The notes under the pieces: generated by a model
Seen by the model: only the letters and a program-made list of their open reading frames with translations
Told to the model about the DNA's origin: nothing
Databases searched by the model: none
Translations under genes and position numbers: made by a program
NCBI RefSeq assembly: GCF_018403745.1
Contig: NZ_BOVP01000004.1
Location: forward strand, 1-64,000
Length of the DNA stretch: 64,000 nucleotides
Source: Lactococcus formosensis
Lineage (GTDB): Bacteria; Bacillota; Bacilli; Lactobacillales; Streptococcaceae
Direction of reading: 5' to 3'
Part shown: in pieces, positions 16,696-25,164 of the stretch
Position numbering within the stretch: position 1 is the first letter of the stretch
Layout of the letters: each line of letters starts with the position of its first letter

Positions 16696-16833
16696 ATGGC
16701 TTGGATATATGCATTACTTAGTTTGTCACTCTTACTTCTAGCTTATCAAAACTGGAGTTTTGGAGGTACACTCTTTATTCTATCTGTGGTCATGCTTATA
16801 CTTGCACGACAAAAGAAGAAAAAAGAAGAATAA
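16696..16833 (+). CDS. Small membrane protein (45 aa)
   Basis: The frame starts MAWIYALLSLSLLLLAYQNW, with two hydrophobic segments and a KKKKEE tail. CGAGGAGG (16680-16687) is a strong ribosome site, and the start is 2 bp after the previous stop. It is not recognised as a family. The good ribosome site and operon position make it a probable real gene. Confidence 0.7.
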   Translation: MAWIYALLSLSLLLLAYQNWSFGGTLFILSVVMLILARQKKKKEE

Positions 16834-16839
16834 TAAAGA

Positions 16840-16866
16840 AGACTTGCTACGGCAGGTCTTTTATTA
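16840..16866 (+). terminator. Terminator of the first PTS/DUF871 operon
   Basis: AAGACTTGC pairs with GCAGGTCTT (one G-T pair) around a TACG loop and is followed by TTATT. Confidence 0.75.
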
Positions 16867-16944
16867 TGTTTGACTTTAAAGCAGAAGCGTTATAAGATGA
16901 AAGAAGCGAACATAAAGCTCATGATTTGAGATAAATCTCATCCT

Positions 16945-16973
16945 TTGACTAAATACCCCTAAGGGTATATAAT
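16945..16973 (+). promoter_or_regulatory. Promoter with CsoR/CstR-like palindrome
   Basis: TTGACT (16945-16950) and TATAAT (16968-16973) are spaced 17 bp. The spacer holds ATACCCCTAAGGGTAT (16953-16968), an inverted repeat of ATACCC-type half-sites as used by CsoR-family sensors, including the persulfide sensor CstR. The downstream rhodanese genes fit CstR logic. The regulator itself is not seen here. Confidence 0.65.
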
Positions 16974-17004
16974 GGATATATCAAAAATTTGAGGAGAGAG
17001 AATT

Positions 17005-17289
17005 ATGCGTTCAATCCAAATGAAGCAATTAAGAGAGAAGCTCGGTCAAGTTGTACTGATTGATGTTCGAGAAGAGGACGAATATCTCAAAGGACATGTA
17101 CCCACAGCAATAAATATACCCCTGAGTGTTTTAGACCAAAGATACTCAGAGATAAAAGGCGAGAGCTATATTATTTGCCAAAGCGGTATGCGATCCATGC
17201 AGGCTTGTCAATTACTACAGTCACAAGGAATAGAAGTTACTAATGTTACAGGTGGCACTCTTGCTTGGGGTGAAGAATTAGAAAAATAA
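17005..17289 (+). CDS. Single-domain rhodanese
   Basis: The 94-aa protein is one rhodanese domain: LIDVREEDEYLKGHVPTAINIPL, then the catalytic-loop Cys in IICQSGMRSMQACQLL. It transfers sulfane sulfur between thiols and persulfides. It is 10 bp ahead of a CoA-disulfide-reductase-rhodanese fusion and shares its promoter, so both probably act in persulfide handling. GAGGAGAGAG precedes the ATG. Confidence 0.9.
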   Translation: MRSIQMKQLREKLGQVVLIDVREEDEYLKGHVPTAINIPLSVLDQRYSEIKGESYIICQSGMRSMQACQLLQSQGIEVTNVTGGTLAWGEELEK

Positions 17290-17299
17290 GAGGAAGAAG

Positions 17300-18943
17300 A
17301 TGACGAAAAAATATCTTATCGTTGGAGGCGTTGCTGGTGGTATGAGTGCAGCCACTCGATTACGCCGTTTAAAAGAAGATGCAGAAATTATTGTTTTTGA
17401 TAAGGGACCATACGTTTCTTTTGCAAACTGTGGGCTTCCCTACTATCTATCAGGCGAAATCGAATCAAGAAATAAACTTATCGTACAAACCCCTGAAAGT
17501 CTGGCACAGCGTTTTAATTTAGACGTGCGCCCTGATTCTGAAGTGGTTTCTATTGAGCCGGATAAAAAAGAAATCACTGTAGTATCCAAGGGGACAAGCT
17601 ACACGGAAAATTATGATGCTTTGATTTTGTCTCCTGGCGCAAGTCCTTTTATTCCGCCTATAAAAGGTTTAGCGGAAGCTGATAATGTCTTTAGCTTACG
17701 TAATATTCCAGACCTAGATAAAATTACAGACTATATGGAAAAGGAACATCGCAAGCAAGCATTGATTATTGGTGCAGGTTTCATCGGTCTAGAAATGGCT
17801 GAAAATTTACGAAAACTAGGTTTAGAGGTGACAATCGTCGAAAAAGCCGATCATGTTTTACCAACTCTAGATCAGGAAATGGCCATTCATATAGAAGAAG
17901 AGTTGGCACATAATGGCTTGAAAGTACTCACGGGCGTCTCTGTTGTAGAGTTTCAAGACCAAGGAAAAACGGTTATTCTGGAAAATGGTGATAGCCTTAG
18001 TACGGATGTAGTTATCCTTTCTGTTGGGATTCAAGTGGAGTCAAAACTTGCTGCTGATGCGGGAATTAAGCTTGGGATGAGAGGAGCAATCCTTGTCGAT
18101 GAGCAATATCAAACATCTGTACCTGATATTTATGCCGTGGGGGATGCCATTCTTGTTAAAAATCAAATTACTGGTAATGATGCGCTCATCTCCTTAGCAA
18201 GCCCAGCCAATCGCCAAGGACGTCAAGTTGCAGATGTTTTGGCAGGATTGCCTGTTACCAATAAAGGGAGTATCGGCACAGCCATTGTTCGAACTTTCAG
18301 CTTGACAGCTGCCTCTACTGGACTTTCAGAGAAGCAAGTACAAGATTCGAACTTAAAATATAAGGCTGTGCATATCACAGCCAATGATCATGCAGGTTAC
18401 TATCCTGGCGCAAGCTCTATTCTTCTCAAACTGATCTTCAATCCAGAAAGTGGTCATATCTATGGAGCATCAGCAGTTGGTCAAAAAGGTGTAGACAAGC
18501 GTATTGATGTTCTGGCAACAGCGATTAAAGCAGGGATGACAGTTTTTGATTTACCAGAACTTGAGCTGAGCTATGCGCCGCCATTTGGCTCTGCTAAAGA
18601 TCCTGTGAACATGATTGGTTATGCGGCCATGAACATTGCCATGGGCTTGTCAGATAACATTCAGTGGCATCAGCTTGAGGCAGAACTTGCCCAAGGCAAA
18701 GTACTCTTAGATGTGCGTCAAGAAAATGAAGTGGCGCGTGGCGGTTTTAAAGAGGCGATAAATATCCCATTAAACGATTTACGCCAAAATATGGACAAAT
18801 TAGATAAAAATAAAGCATACATTGTCAGCTGTCAATCAGGGCTTCGCTCCTATACAGCTGAACGTATCTTAAAGCAAGAAGGTTTGAAAGTAGAAAATCT
18901 TGATGGAGCTTATGGCTTGTACAGTAAGGTAAAAGGCCTTTAA
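17300..18943 (+). CDS. CoA-disulfide reductase / NADH oxidase-like flavoprotein with C-terminal rhodanese
   Basis: The 547-aa fusion protein has an FAD site (IVGGVAGGMSAATRLRRL), the redox Cys in SFANCGLPYYLSGEI, an NAD(P) site (ALIIGAGFIGLEMAENL) and a dimerisation domain. From about residue 450 a rhodanese domain follows (VLLDVRQENEVARGGF ... CQSGLRSYTAE). This is the CoADR-RHD type that reduces CoA disulfides and persulfides. It is coupled to the small rhodanese. The CsoR/CstR-like promoter supports a role in sulfide or persulfide detoxification. Confidence 0.9.
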   Translation: MTKKYLIVGGVAGGMSAATRLRRLKEDAEIIVFDKGPYVSFANCGLPYYLSGEIESRNKLIVQTPESLAQRFNLDVRPDSEVVSIEPDKKEITVVSKGTSYTENYDALILSPGASPFIPPIKGLAEADNVFSLRNIPDLDKITDYMEKEHRKQALIIGAGFIGLEMAENLRKLGLEVTIVEKADHVLPTLDQEMAIHIEEELAHNGLKVLTGVSVVEFQDQGKTVILENGDSLSTDVVILSVGIQVESKLAADAGIKLGMRGAILVDEQYQTSVPDIYAVGDAILVKNQITGNDALISLASPANRQGRQVADVLAGLPVTNKGSIGTAIVRTFSLTAASTGLSEKQVQDSNLKYKAVHITANDHAGYYPGASSILLKLIFNPESGHIYGASAVGQKGVDKRIDVLATAIKAGMTVFDLPELELSYAPPFGSAKDPVNMIGYAAMNIAMGLSDNIQWHQLEAELAQGKVLLDVRQENEVARGGFKEAINIPLNDLRQNMDKLDKNKAYIVSCQSGLRSYTAERILKQEGLKVENLDGAYGLYSKVKGL

Positions 18944-18955
18944 TTAAAACTGAAC

Positions 18956-18986
18956 CAAAGGATTATTTTAGGATAGTCCTTTTTTT
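18956..18986 (+). terminator. Terminator after the CoADR-rhodanese gene
   Basis: AAAGGATTAT pairs imperfectly with ATAGTCCTTT and runs into T7. Confidence 0.7.
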
Positions 18987-19063
18987 CTACTGAAAATTTT
19001 TAGTGAATTTGGAGGCTGCATATGGTATAATATTAAAAAATATTTGTTAGATTTGAGGAAGTC

Positions 19064-19399
19064 ATGAGACTGGAATTATATGAAGAAAAACCAGAGGCAG
19101 CAGGTGCAGCTCTTGCTCAGGTTTTTGAGGCCTTTAGTAAAGAAACAGAAGAGTCTGAGTTACAAACAATACGTTATAATTTAGCTGAAGATGCGGACAT
19201 CTTTGTACATCATCCTGTTGTCAACCAAGCAATGCAAAAAATGGAAGCGGCTTTGCCTTTGATGTTAGTAGATGGCGAAATCATGACGATTGGTGCGTAT
19301 CCTGATATGGAAGATCTGACGGAGATTACGGGTTTGAGTTTTCAAGACATTAGAACACGAGAATGTCAATGTGGCAATTGCAACTGCGGAAAGGGATAA
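19064..19399 (+). CDS. ArsD-like protein with a C-terminal Cys cluster
   Basis: The 111-aa protein matches the ArsD family core (IRYNLAEDADIFVHHPVV, then LPLMLVDGEIMTIGAYP). ArsD is an arsenic metallochaperone and weak repressor. The usual N-terminal vicinal Cys pair (CC at about 12-13) is absent; Cys residues occur only at the end (ECQCGNCNCGKG). No arsA, arsB or arsR is adjacent. Metalloid binding is possible through the tail, but a changed function is more likely. The dCMP deaminase gene starts 1 bp after it. Confidence 0.75.
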   Translation: MRLELYEEKPEAAGAALAQVFEAFSKETEESELQTIRYNLAEDADIFVHHPVVNQAMQKMEAALPLMLVDGEIMTIGAYPDMEDLTEITGLSFQDIRTRECQCGNCNCGKG

Positions 19400-19400
19400 A

Positions 19401-19841
19401 ATGATCGAAAATTTTCAACGACCAAGCAAGGAAGAATATTTTAAAGAAATTGTCGAAGTGGTGGCTAAACGCTCTACCTGTACGCACGCTCAAGTTGGTG
19501 CTCTCCTCGTGACTGCGGATGGGCAAATTCTTTCGACAGGGTATAATGGCTCTGTAGCCCTTATGCCGCATTGTACAGATGTAGGATGTTTGGAAGATAA
19601 AGACGGACATTGTATTGCTACTGTTCACGCGGAGCAAAATGCAATTGCACAAGCAGCAAAACATGGGGTTTCACCAGAAGGGGCAATTCTTTATACGACT
19701 TTGTTTCCTTGTATCGCTTGTCTGAAACTCGTCTTGGCCTCGGGTGTAAAGCATATCAAATATATCAACGAATACCATGCTAAAAACCCTTATGAGGAAG
19801 AGTTGATTGAAACTTTAGGTATTCAAGTTGAAAAAATATAA
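19401..19841 (+). CDS. comEB: dCMP deaminase (ComE operon protein 2 type)
   Basis: The 146-aa zinc enzyme deaminates dCMP to dUMP for dTTP synthesis. Zinc ligands are visible in TVHAEQNAIAQ (HAE) and FPCIACLK (PCxxC). The start at 19401 is chosen because GGAAAGGG precedes it and it directly follows the ArsD-like stop; an upstream in-frame ATG would overlap that gene. The name reflects the Bacillus homologue; no comEA or comEC is next to it. Confidence 0.92.
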   Translation: MIENFQRPSKEEYFKEIVEVVAKRSTCTHAQVGALLVTADGQILSTGYNGSVALMPHCTDVGCLEDKDGHCIATVHAEQNAIAQAAKHGVSPEGAILYTTLFPCIACLKLVLASGVKHIKYINEYHAKNPYEEELIETLGIQVEKI

Positions 19842-19869
19842 AAAGCCAGAAAATACACTGGCTTTTTTA
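19840..19869 (+). terminator. Terminator after comEB
   Basis: AAAAGCCAG pairs with CTGGCTTTT, followed by further T residues. Confidence 0.85.
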
Positions 19870-19957
19870 TATTAACACACAAGACGCTTCCCTAAGTTTA
19901 TCTGTAAAATTTATTCTTACTTCAGCTTTTTATGACGCTTTTTGCTAAAATAAATGA

Positions 19958-20710
19958 ATGGGAATAAAATACAGTCAAACACATAAAGTCGCTTTTTATG
20001 AGAGCGACACACGAGGCAAGATGAAAATATCAGATCTTCTTGCTGTAGCACTTCAAATTTCGGGAGAGCAGTCTTATACGTTAGACCGTAGCGACACATG
20101 GATTTGTGACAACTTCAATCTATTTTGGGCTGTTATCGAGCACGAGGTTCAGGTTCATCGCTTACCCGAATTCAATGACCAGATTACAATTGAAACAGAA
20201 GCCACGTCTTACAATAAATTCTTTTGTTATCGTGACTTTATTTTCAAAAATACAGCTGGCGAAACCTTAGTAAAAATAAGTTCGACTTGGGTTTTGATGA
20301 ACAAAGATACACGTAAGGTAGAACGTGTTGTTGATGAGATTGTGGCACCTTATGAGGCACCAAAAGTCAGCAAAATTATTCGTCCGCATAAATATCTTGC
20401 TTTGTCCGATCAAGCACAGTGTAATCTAGCTTTTCCGATTCGTTTTTCTGATTTGGATATGAATGGACATGTGAACAATGCTAAATATTTTGACTGGGCT
20501 GTTGATCAGTTGGACTACGATTTCCGTATGGCATATGAACCTAAAAAAATATATATTCGCTATAATCACGAACTCCTTTATGGCAATCATGAGTTTATTC
20601 ATCCTGTTTTTGAATTTCAAGGAGACACTACTTGCCATATTATTAGGAAAGATGGCGTAGATAATGCTAATATTGAGATTGAATGGTCAAAAATAAGTGA
20701 GGAGAATTGA
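19958..20710 (+). CDS. Acyl-ACP thioesterase
   Basis: The 250-aa double-hotdog enzyme releases fatty acids from acyl carrier protein. Family features include HKVAFYESDTRGKMKISDLL at the start, the first hotdog (FWAVIEHEVQVHRLP) and the second (FPIRFSDLDMNGHVNNAKYFDW) with the catalytic Asn-His region. It begins a compact group with a NagD-type phosphatase and a TIGR01906 membrane protein, an order common in streptococci and lactococci. Confidence 0.88.
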   Translation: MGIKYSQTHKVAFYESDTRGKMKISDLLAVALQISGEQSYTLDRSDTWICDNFNLFWAVIEHEVQVHRLPEFNDQITIETEATSYNKFFCYRDFIFKNTAGETLVKISSTWVLMNKDTRKVERVVDEIVAPYEAPKVSKIIRPHKYLALSDQAQCNLAFPIRFSDLDMNGHVNNAKYFDWAVDQLDYDFRMAYEPKKIYIRYNHELLYGNHEFIHPVFEFQGDTTCHIIRKDGVDNANIEIEWSKISEEN

Positions 20711-20716
20711 GTAAAA

Positions 20717-21496
20717 ATGAGAAAAGGTTATAAAAAATATAAAGGCTATCTTATTGATTTAGACGGCACGATTTATATGGGAAATCATCGTATTCCCGCT
20801 GGGGAAGACTTTGTTCATCGTTTGCAAGAAGCGAAAGTCCCTTACCTATTTTTAACAAATAATACAACAAAAACACCACGTGTGGTTCAAAAAAGACTGG
20901 CTACACAGTTTAATATTGATACGCCTTTAGAAACCATCTATACAGCCAGTGCAGCTACGGTCGATTACATGAATGATTTGGGCTTGGAGAAGACCGTTTA
21001 TATTATTGGCGAAGACGGTTTAAAAGAAGCAATCTATGAAGCAGGCTATAAAAAGGATCGTGAAAATCCAGCATATGTTGTCGTTGCTTTGGATTCTGAC
21101 TTGACATATGAAATGCTTGCTTTGGCAACTCTTGCAATTCATAAAGGGGCAAAATTTATCGGCACAAATCCAGATTTGAACCTCCCGAGCGAACGAGGAC
21201 TTTTACCTGGAGCTGGCTCTTTGGTTAAAATGATTGAAGCAGCTACCCGTGTTCAACCAACCTTTATTGGGAAACCTGAGGCGATTATTGCGGAAAAAGC
21301 AGTCGAAAAAATGGGCATTCCTAAAGAAGATCTTTTAATGGTTGGCGATAACTATTTAACAGATATTCGTACAGGTATTGATAATGGTATCGACAGTTTG
21401 CTTGTTACAACAGGCTTTACAAAACCTGAAGAAGTTCCTGGACTTCCAATACCACCGACACACGTTGTTTCAAGTTTAGAACATTGGGAAGTTTGA
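20717..21496 (+). CDS. HAD-family phosphatase (NagD/TIGR01457 type)
   Basis: The 259-aa HAD hydrolase shows [12 protein letters not shown] (catalytic DxDGT), LTNNTTKTP (motif II) and a GDNYLTDI metal motif. Its C2-type cap and length match the TIGR01457 group. Substrates of relatives are small phosphates such as nucleotides or p-nitrophenyl phosphate; the physiological one is unknown. It is 6 bp after the thioesterase gene and 1 bp before the membrane protein gene. Confidence 0.9.
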   Translation: MRKGYKKYKGYLIDLDGTIYMGNHRIPAGEDFVHRLQEAKVPYLFLTNNTTKTPRVVQKRLATQFNIDTPLETIYTASAATVDYMNDLGLEKTVYIIGEDGLKEAIYEAGYKKDRENPAYVVVALDSDLTYEMLALATLAIHKGAKFIGTNPDLNLPSERGLLPGAGSLVKMIEAATRVQPTFIGKPEAIIAEKAVEKMGIPKEDLLMVGDNYLTDIRTGIDNGIDSLLVTTGFTKPEEVPGLPIPPTHVVSSLEHWEV

Positions 21497-21497
21497 G

Positions 21498-22133
21498 ATG
21501 CGTGATCGCTTGATTTTTGCGTCTCTTATTTTATGGGGGATTGCCGCAGCAGTAAGTTTAACTTTACTTTTGGCTGTCCCACTCTTTTATATAGATATTC
21601 ATCTGGAAAATCTGCCCCAGATATCAGGGCTTTCAGCAGAAGTACTAAGACATAACTTTAATGTTCTGATGTCTTATCTGGTTAATCCATTTGAGAGTGT
21701 GCTACAGATGCCTGACTTCCCTTCGTCTCCCGATGCTCTACAGCATTTTAAAGATGTGAAAAAGCTCTTCATGCTTACCTTAGGACTTACAGTTATCTTG
21801 AGCCCTGCACTCTTCTTATTTTTAAAGGAACACTTAGCTATTCTCTATCACAATGGCTTGCGTTTTGTGATGGGGACACCTTTGTTTATTGGCTTGGTTG
21901 CCGCCTTGATTGGATTTGATAACTTTTTTATCTATTTCCATGAAATTTTTTTCCGAGATGATACTTGGCTTTTTAATCCTGATACAGATCCGATTATCAA
22001 TGTTTTGACAGAAAACTATTTTATGTTTACTTTTATTCTATTTGCGGTCATTTTTGAATTAATCTTTTTTCTCCTTTACTGGTCAGGAAACAGAAGACTA
22101 CAAAAGAAAACTTTCGGAAAAACCGAACAATGA
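21498..22133 (+). CDS. TIGR01906-family integral membrane protein
   Basis: The 211-aa protein has about five hydrophobic segments, the first at residues 8-30 and the last near 175-197. The motif FNVLMSYLVNPF, then FPSSPDALQHFKDVKKLF, is typical of this family of unknown function. It always travels with the NagD-type phosphatase and thioesterase in related cocci. Its final codons contain the PurBox that probably serves the next gene. Confidence 0.82.
   Translation: MRDRLIFASLILWGIAAAVSLTLLLAVPLFYIDIHLENLPQISGLSAEVLRHNFNVLMSYLVNPFESVLQMPDFPSSPDALQHFKDVKKLFMLTLGLTVILSPALFLFLKEHLAILYHNGLRFVMGTPLFIGLVAALIGFDNFFIYFHEIFFRDDTWLFNPDTDPIINVLTENYFMFTFILFAVIFELIFFLLYWSGNRRLQKKTFGKTEQ
22119..22131 (+). 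promoter_or_regulatory. PurBox (PurR activation site) for guaC
   Basis: AAAACCGAACAAT fits the Lactococcus PurBox AWWWCCGAACWWT at every position. The -10 candidate TAAAAT lies at 22189-22194. A start near 22201 would put the box centre at about -76, the spacing used by lactococcal PurR. The box lies inside the end of the preceding gene. Confidence 0.65.
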
Positions 22134-22137
22134 TATG

Positions 22138-22165
22138 TAAAACTGATGGTAAATCAGTTTTTTTT
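22138..22165 (+). terminator. Terminator between TIGR01906 gene and guaC
   Basis: AAAACTGAT pairs with ATCAGTTTT around a short loop, followed by T residues. Confidence 0.8.
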
Positions 22166-22197
22166 CTTTTGTTTTTGGCGATTTGCGTTAAAATAAA

Positions 22198-22305
22198 TAA
22201 GGAAGGTTTGGTTTGCAGAGATTTTTATCGCCAAACTAGCGAGGTTGTCCATAACGGAAACTCGGTCGGTATTCTGTAATAACAAATGAATAAAGAGGCA
22301 GTCTT
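22198..22305 (+). promoter_or_regulatory. Structured 5' leader of guaC
   Basis: The roughly 105-base leader has GTTTGG (22206-22211) that can pair with CCAAAC further on, and CGAG/CTCG pairing flanking TTGTCCATAACGG. I do not recognise a named riboswitch class, and no T-tract terminator is present. It may be translational or just a folded leader. Confidence 0.3.
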
Positions 22306-23295
22306 ATGAACACAATGGTTCCAGTTTTTGATTACGAAGATATCCAACTTATCCCAAATAAGTGTATTATTAACAGTCGTAGTGAAGCAGATACGTCAGT
22401 TAAGTTGGGAGATCACACTTTCAAACTCCCCGTTGTTCCAGCAAATATGCAAACAATTATTGATGAAAATATTGCTGAAATGTTAGCTAAGCAAGGTTAT
22501 TTCTATATCATGCATCGTTTTGAAGAAAGTACACGTAAAGACTTTATTGAAAAAATGCATGCGCAAGGTTTGATAGCATCAATTTCTGTAGGGGTTAAAG
22601 ATAACGAACGTCAGTTTGTTCGTGAGCTGGCAGAAACAGCAACAATTCCAGATTATATTACGATTGACATCGCGCATGGCCACGCTAATTCTGTTATTGA
22701 GATGATTCAACTTATCAAGCGTTTGATGCCCCAAGTTTTTGTCATTGCGGGGAATGTAGGAACACCTGAAGCTGTTCGTGAGTTAGAAAATGCAGGTGCT
22801 GATGCGACCAAGGTTGGTATTGGTCCGGGTAAAGTTTGTATCACTAAAGTAAAAACAGGATTTGGTACAGGCGGTTGGCAACTTGCAGCTTTACGCTGGT
22901 GTGCAAAAGCTGCAAGTAAACCAATTATTGCTGATGGGGGTATTCGTACACACGGAGATATTGCTAAGTCGGTTCGTTTTGGCGCAACAATGGTAATGGT
23001 GGGTTCGCTCTTTGCAGCTCACGAAGAATCACCAGGTAAAACAATCGAACAAGATGGTAAACTTTACAAAGAATACTTTGGTTCAGCAAGTGAATACCAA
23101 AAAGGTGAACACAAAAACGTTGAAGGTAAAAAAATCCTCTTACCACACAAAGGTGCTTTGAAAGATACACTTCAAGAAATGCAAGAAGATCTCCAAAGTT
23201 CTATTTCTTATGCAGGTGGTCGTGATCTCAATGCACTGCGAAAAGTCGATTATGTTATCGTGAAAAATTCTATTTGGAACGGTGATTCACTATAA
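22306..23295 (+). CDS. guaC: GMP reductase
   Basis: The 329-aa TIM-barrel enzyme reduces GMP to IMP and ammonia with NADPH. The active-site Cys lies in [20 protein letters not shown]. Length and the absence of CBS domains separate it from IMP dehydrogenase. AGAGG precedes the ATG at 22306; a second ATG is three codons later. The PurBox upstream suggests activation by PurR, linking it to purine interconversion. Confidence 0.94.
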   Translation: MNTMVPVFDYEDIQLIPNKCIINSRSEADTSVKLGDHTFKLPVVPANMQTIIDENIAEMLAKQGYFYIMHRFEESTRKDFIEKMHAQGLIASISVGVKDNERQFVRELAETATIPDYITIDIAHGHANSVIEMIQLIKRLMPQVFVIAGNVGTPEAVRELENAGADATKVGIGPGKVCITKVKTGFGTGGWQLAALRWCAKAASKPIIADGGIRTHGDIAKSVRFGATMVMVGSLFAAHEESPGKTIEQDGKLYKEYFGSASEYQKGEHKNVEGKKILLPHKGALKDTLQEMQEDLQSSISYAGGRDLNALRKVDYVIVKNSIWNGDSL

Positions 23296-23301
23296 AAGAT
23301 A

Positions 23302-23329
23302 GAAAACTGTCGCTAGACAGTTTTTTTAT
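23302..23329 (+). terminator. Terminator after guaC
   Basis: AAAACTGTC pairs with GACAGTTTT around GCTA, then T residues. Confidence 0.88.
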
Positions 23330-23420
23330 TTTATTATAGTAGAAAGTTAATTATTTTTGAATCCAAATAGAGGATGATGTAGAATGTTAGTAGAGACAGA
23401 ATTAAGAAAGTAGGGAAAAT

Positions 23421-24089
23421 ATGAAAGTACTTATCGTTGGTGCAAATGGAAAAGTGGCTAAGCATTTAGCAGAAAGCCTAAAGGATTATCCTGAAATTCA
23501 AGAAAGAGCTGTTATTCGTAAAGAAGAACAACAGGAATACTTTAATCAATTGGGAATTGAAACAGTTGTTTTGGATATCGTTAATAATTCGATTGAAGAA
23601 TTTACCGCAGTAATGTCTGATGTTGATGCTATTGTATTTAGTGCTGGGGCAGGTGGCGCAGGTTTAGATAAAACAATTATGATTGACTTAGATGGAGCGG
23701 TTAAAATTATGACTGCAGCCGAAAAAGCGAATGTCAAACGATTTATTATGGTCAGTACTTTCCGAGTGGGAAGAGAAGAAATTACACGTCAAATTCAAGA
23801 AGATTCTTCACTTAAGATTTATACGATTGCAAAGCATTATGCGGATGAATGGCTTAAAACACGAACAGAGTTAGACTGGACAATCATCCATCCTGGAATA
23901 CTCACAGACAAGGAAAGTACTGGTAAGGTAACATTAGCAAGTCATGTGGAAACTGGAGAAATTCCGCGAGAAGATGTAGCTAAAGTTATTCTGGAAACTT
24001 TGAAAAATGACGCGACCATTAAGAAAGAATTTGAAGTGGTCAGTGGTGATACTAAGATTTATGAAGCTATTAAAAATTTAAACGATTAA
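23421..24089 (+). CDS. NAD(P)-binding Rossmann protein (atypical SDR)
   Basis: The 222-aa protein opens with the nucleotide-binding VLIVGANGKVAKHLAESL motif and contains SAGAGGAGLDKT and the VSTFRVGRE region typical of atypical SDR/NmrA-like proteins of the YhfK/YwnB kind. The substrate is unknown; relatives are oxidoreductases or redox sensors. It stands alone between terminators. A second such protein is at 61952. Confidence 0.82.
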   Translation: MKVLIVGANGKVAKHLAESLKDYPEIQERAVIRKEEQQEYFNQLGIETVVLDIVNNSIEEFTAVMSDVDAIVFSAGAGGAGLDKTIMIDLDGAVKIMTAAEKANVKRFIMVSTFRVGREEITRQIQEDSSLKIYTIAKHYADEWLKTRTELDWTIIHPGILTDKESTGKVTLASHVETGEIPREDVAKVILETLKNDATIKKEFEVVSGDTKIYEAIKNLND

Positions 24090-24094
24090 AAAAT

Positions 24095-24130
24095 GAACGT
24101 TGTGATTCAAGTCACAACGCTCCTTTTTTT
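24095..24130. terminator. Bidirectional terminator, SDR gene versus Rgg gene
   Basis: CGTTGTGA (24098-24105) pairs with TCACAACG (24112-24119); T7 follows on the plus strand and A-rich sequence precedes it. The minus-strand stop codon lies within the stem. Confidence 0.8.
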
Positions 24131-24948
24131 ACATGAAAGTCATATTGTTGTTGATAATAACCTGCAATTTCTTGATTGCCAATTAGATGAAAAATCTCTA
24201 ATGCTTGAAGCATCATCTGGTTCCCAGCTTTTTCATCTTTAAAACGATAAGTCCAGAAACCCTTAGAAAGGTTAAGGAGGTTGCGGAGAAACATCGATTG
24301 TACAAGATCTAGTGCTTCAACCCGATTGAGGATGTGTGCGCTGTATTCCTGGTAGCCTTTACTTGCTAAAAGAGCAATGGCACGACAGCACGCACAGACA
24401 AAAATTTCCAGATATTTTACGGAGTTAAATATTTTATGTTTTTTTTCTAGGAGAAACAAATCAAGTATATATAAAATATCACGTATATTTAATTTATTCA
24501 TTGTAAAGTAAAACACATAAAGTTCAATTTGGCCCCAAACTTTTATATCATAGAGATAATCTGTGATGGTATCGATATTTTCTGGACTGAGTTCAGTATA
24601 TGAAGATTTTGCTGCCAAAGAGATATAAGGATAACCAGCCTCAAGGGCGGTTTTATGCAAATTGTTTAATTCTTTTTTATCTTGTTTAAGAAAGGCTGTT
24701 TCGATTTCTTTTAAAAGGTATTCTGATTCATTGGGGGCATAATCGTTTAAAAGATATTCGTATTCCTCGAGCCCGATCCCCATCAGTTGCAAAGCTTGTA
24801 CGACTTTTTCAAAATTCATCATGGTTTCTGCTCGTTCAAAACGAGAAAAGGTGGCTTTTGAGATTCCTATAGAAGAAAAGTCCGATAAAGAGATATGTTT
24901 TTGCTCGCGTATCTGTCGAAAAACATATCCAAATTTTTTATATACCAT
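24112..24948 (-). CDS. Rgg/GadR/MutR-family transcriptional regulator
   Basis: The 278-aa protein has an N-terminal helix-turn-helix (FRQIREQKHISLSDFSSIGISKATFSRFERAE) and a long helical repeat C-terminal domain, the classical Rgg layout; many members bind short peptides. The ATG at 24948 is preferred over an upstream one because GGAG lies six bases before it. The neighbouring divergent operon for c-di-GMP and exopolysaccharide is a plausible target. No adjacent small hydrophobic peptide gene was found, so peptide control is unproven. Confidence 0.88.
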   Translation of the reverse strand: MVYKKFGYVFRQIREQKHISLSDFSSIGISKATFSRFERAETMMNFEKVVQALQLMGIGLEEYEYLLNDYAPNESEYLLKEIETAFLKQDKKELNNLHKTALEAGYPYISLAAKSSYTELSPENIDTITDYLYDIKVWGQIELYVFYFTMNKLNIRDILYILDLFLLEKKHKIFNSVKYLEIFVCACCRAIALLASKGYQEYSAHILNRVEALDLVQSMFLRNLLNLSKGFWTYRFKDEKAGNQMMLQALEIFHLIGNQEIAGYYQQQYDFHVKKGAL

Positions 24949-24963
24949 AAAATCTCCAGTCAT

Positions 24964-25164
24964 TCATAGTAGCAGTTATAGCTATACTATCAGAAAATGC
25001 AACAAAAAATTGAACTGTTATCAAATACGTAACGATAAAGAATGTTGTTGCTTATATGCAACGATATGAAAAGGTAAAATTATTTATTATATTATAATAT
25101 ATTGTAAGGAGCAGGAGAAGAAAAGTCACTTTTCTTTCTCATCAAAAGGATAGAGGTGAAGATG
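24964..25164. other. Divergent intergenic region, Rgg gene / GGDEF operon
   Basis: The region is A/T-rich with several TATAAT-like hexamers near 25090-25100 for the rightward operon and a probable leftward promoter for the Rgg gene. I see no clear inverted-repeat operator and no small-peptide gene. Confidence 0.4.

Noticed and set aside
24964..25155. Short hydrophobic peptide gene for the Rgg regulator
   Set aside because: I looked for a small frame with ribosome site and hydrophobic C-terminus on both strands and found none convincing.
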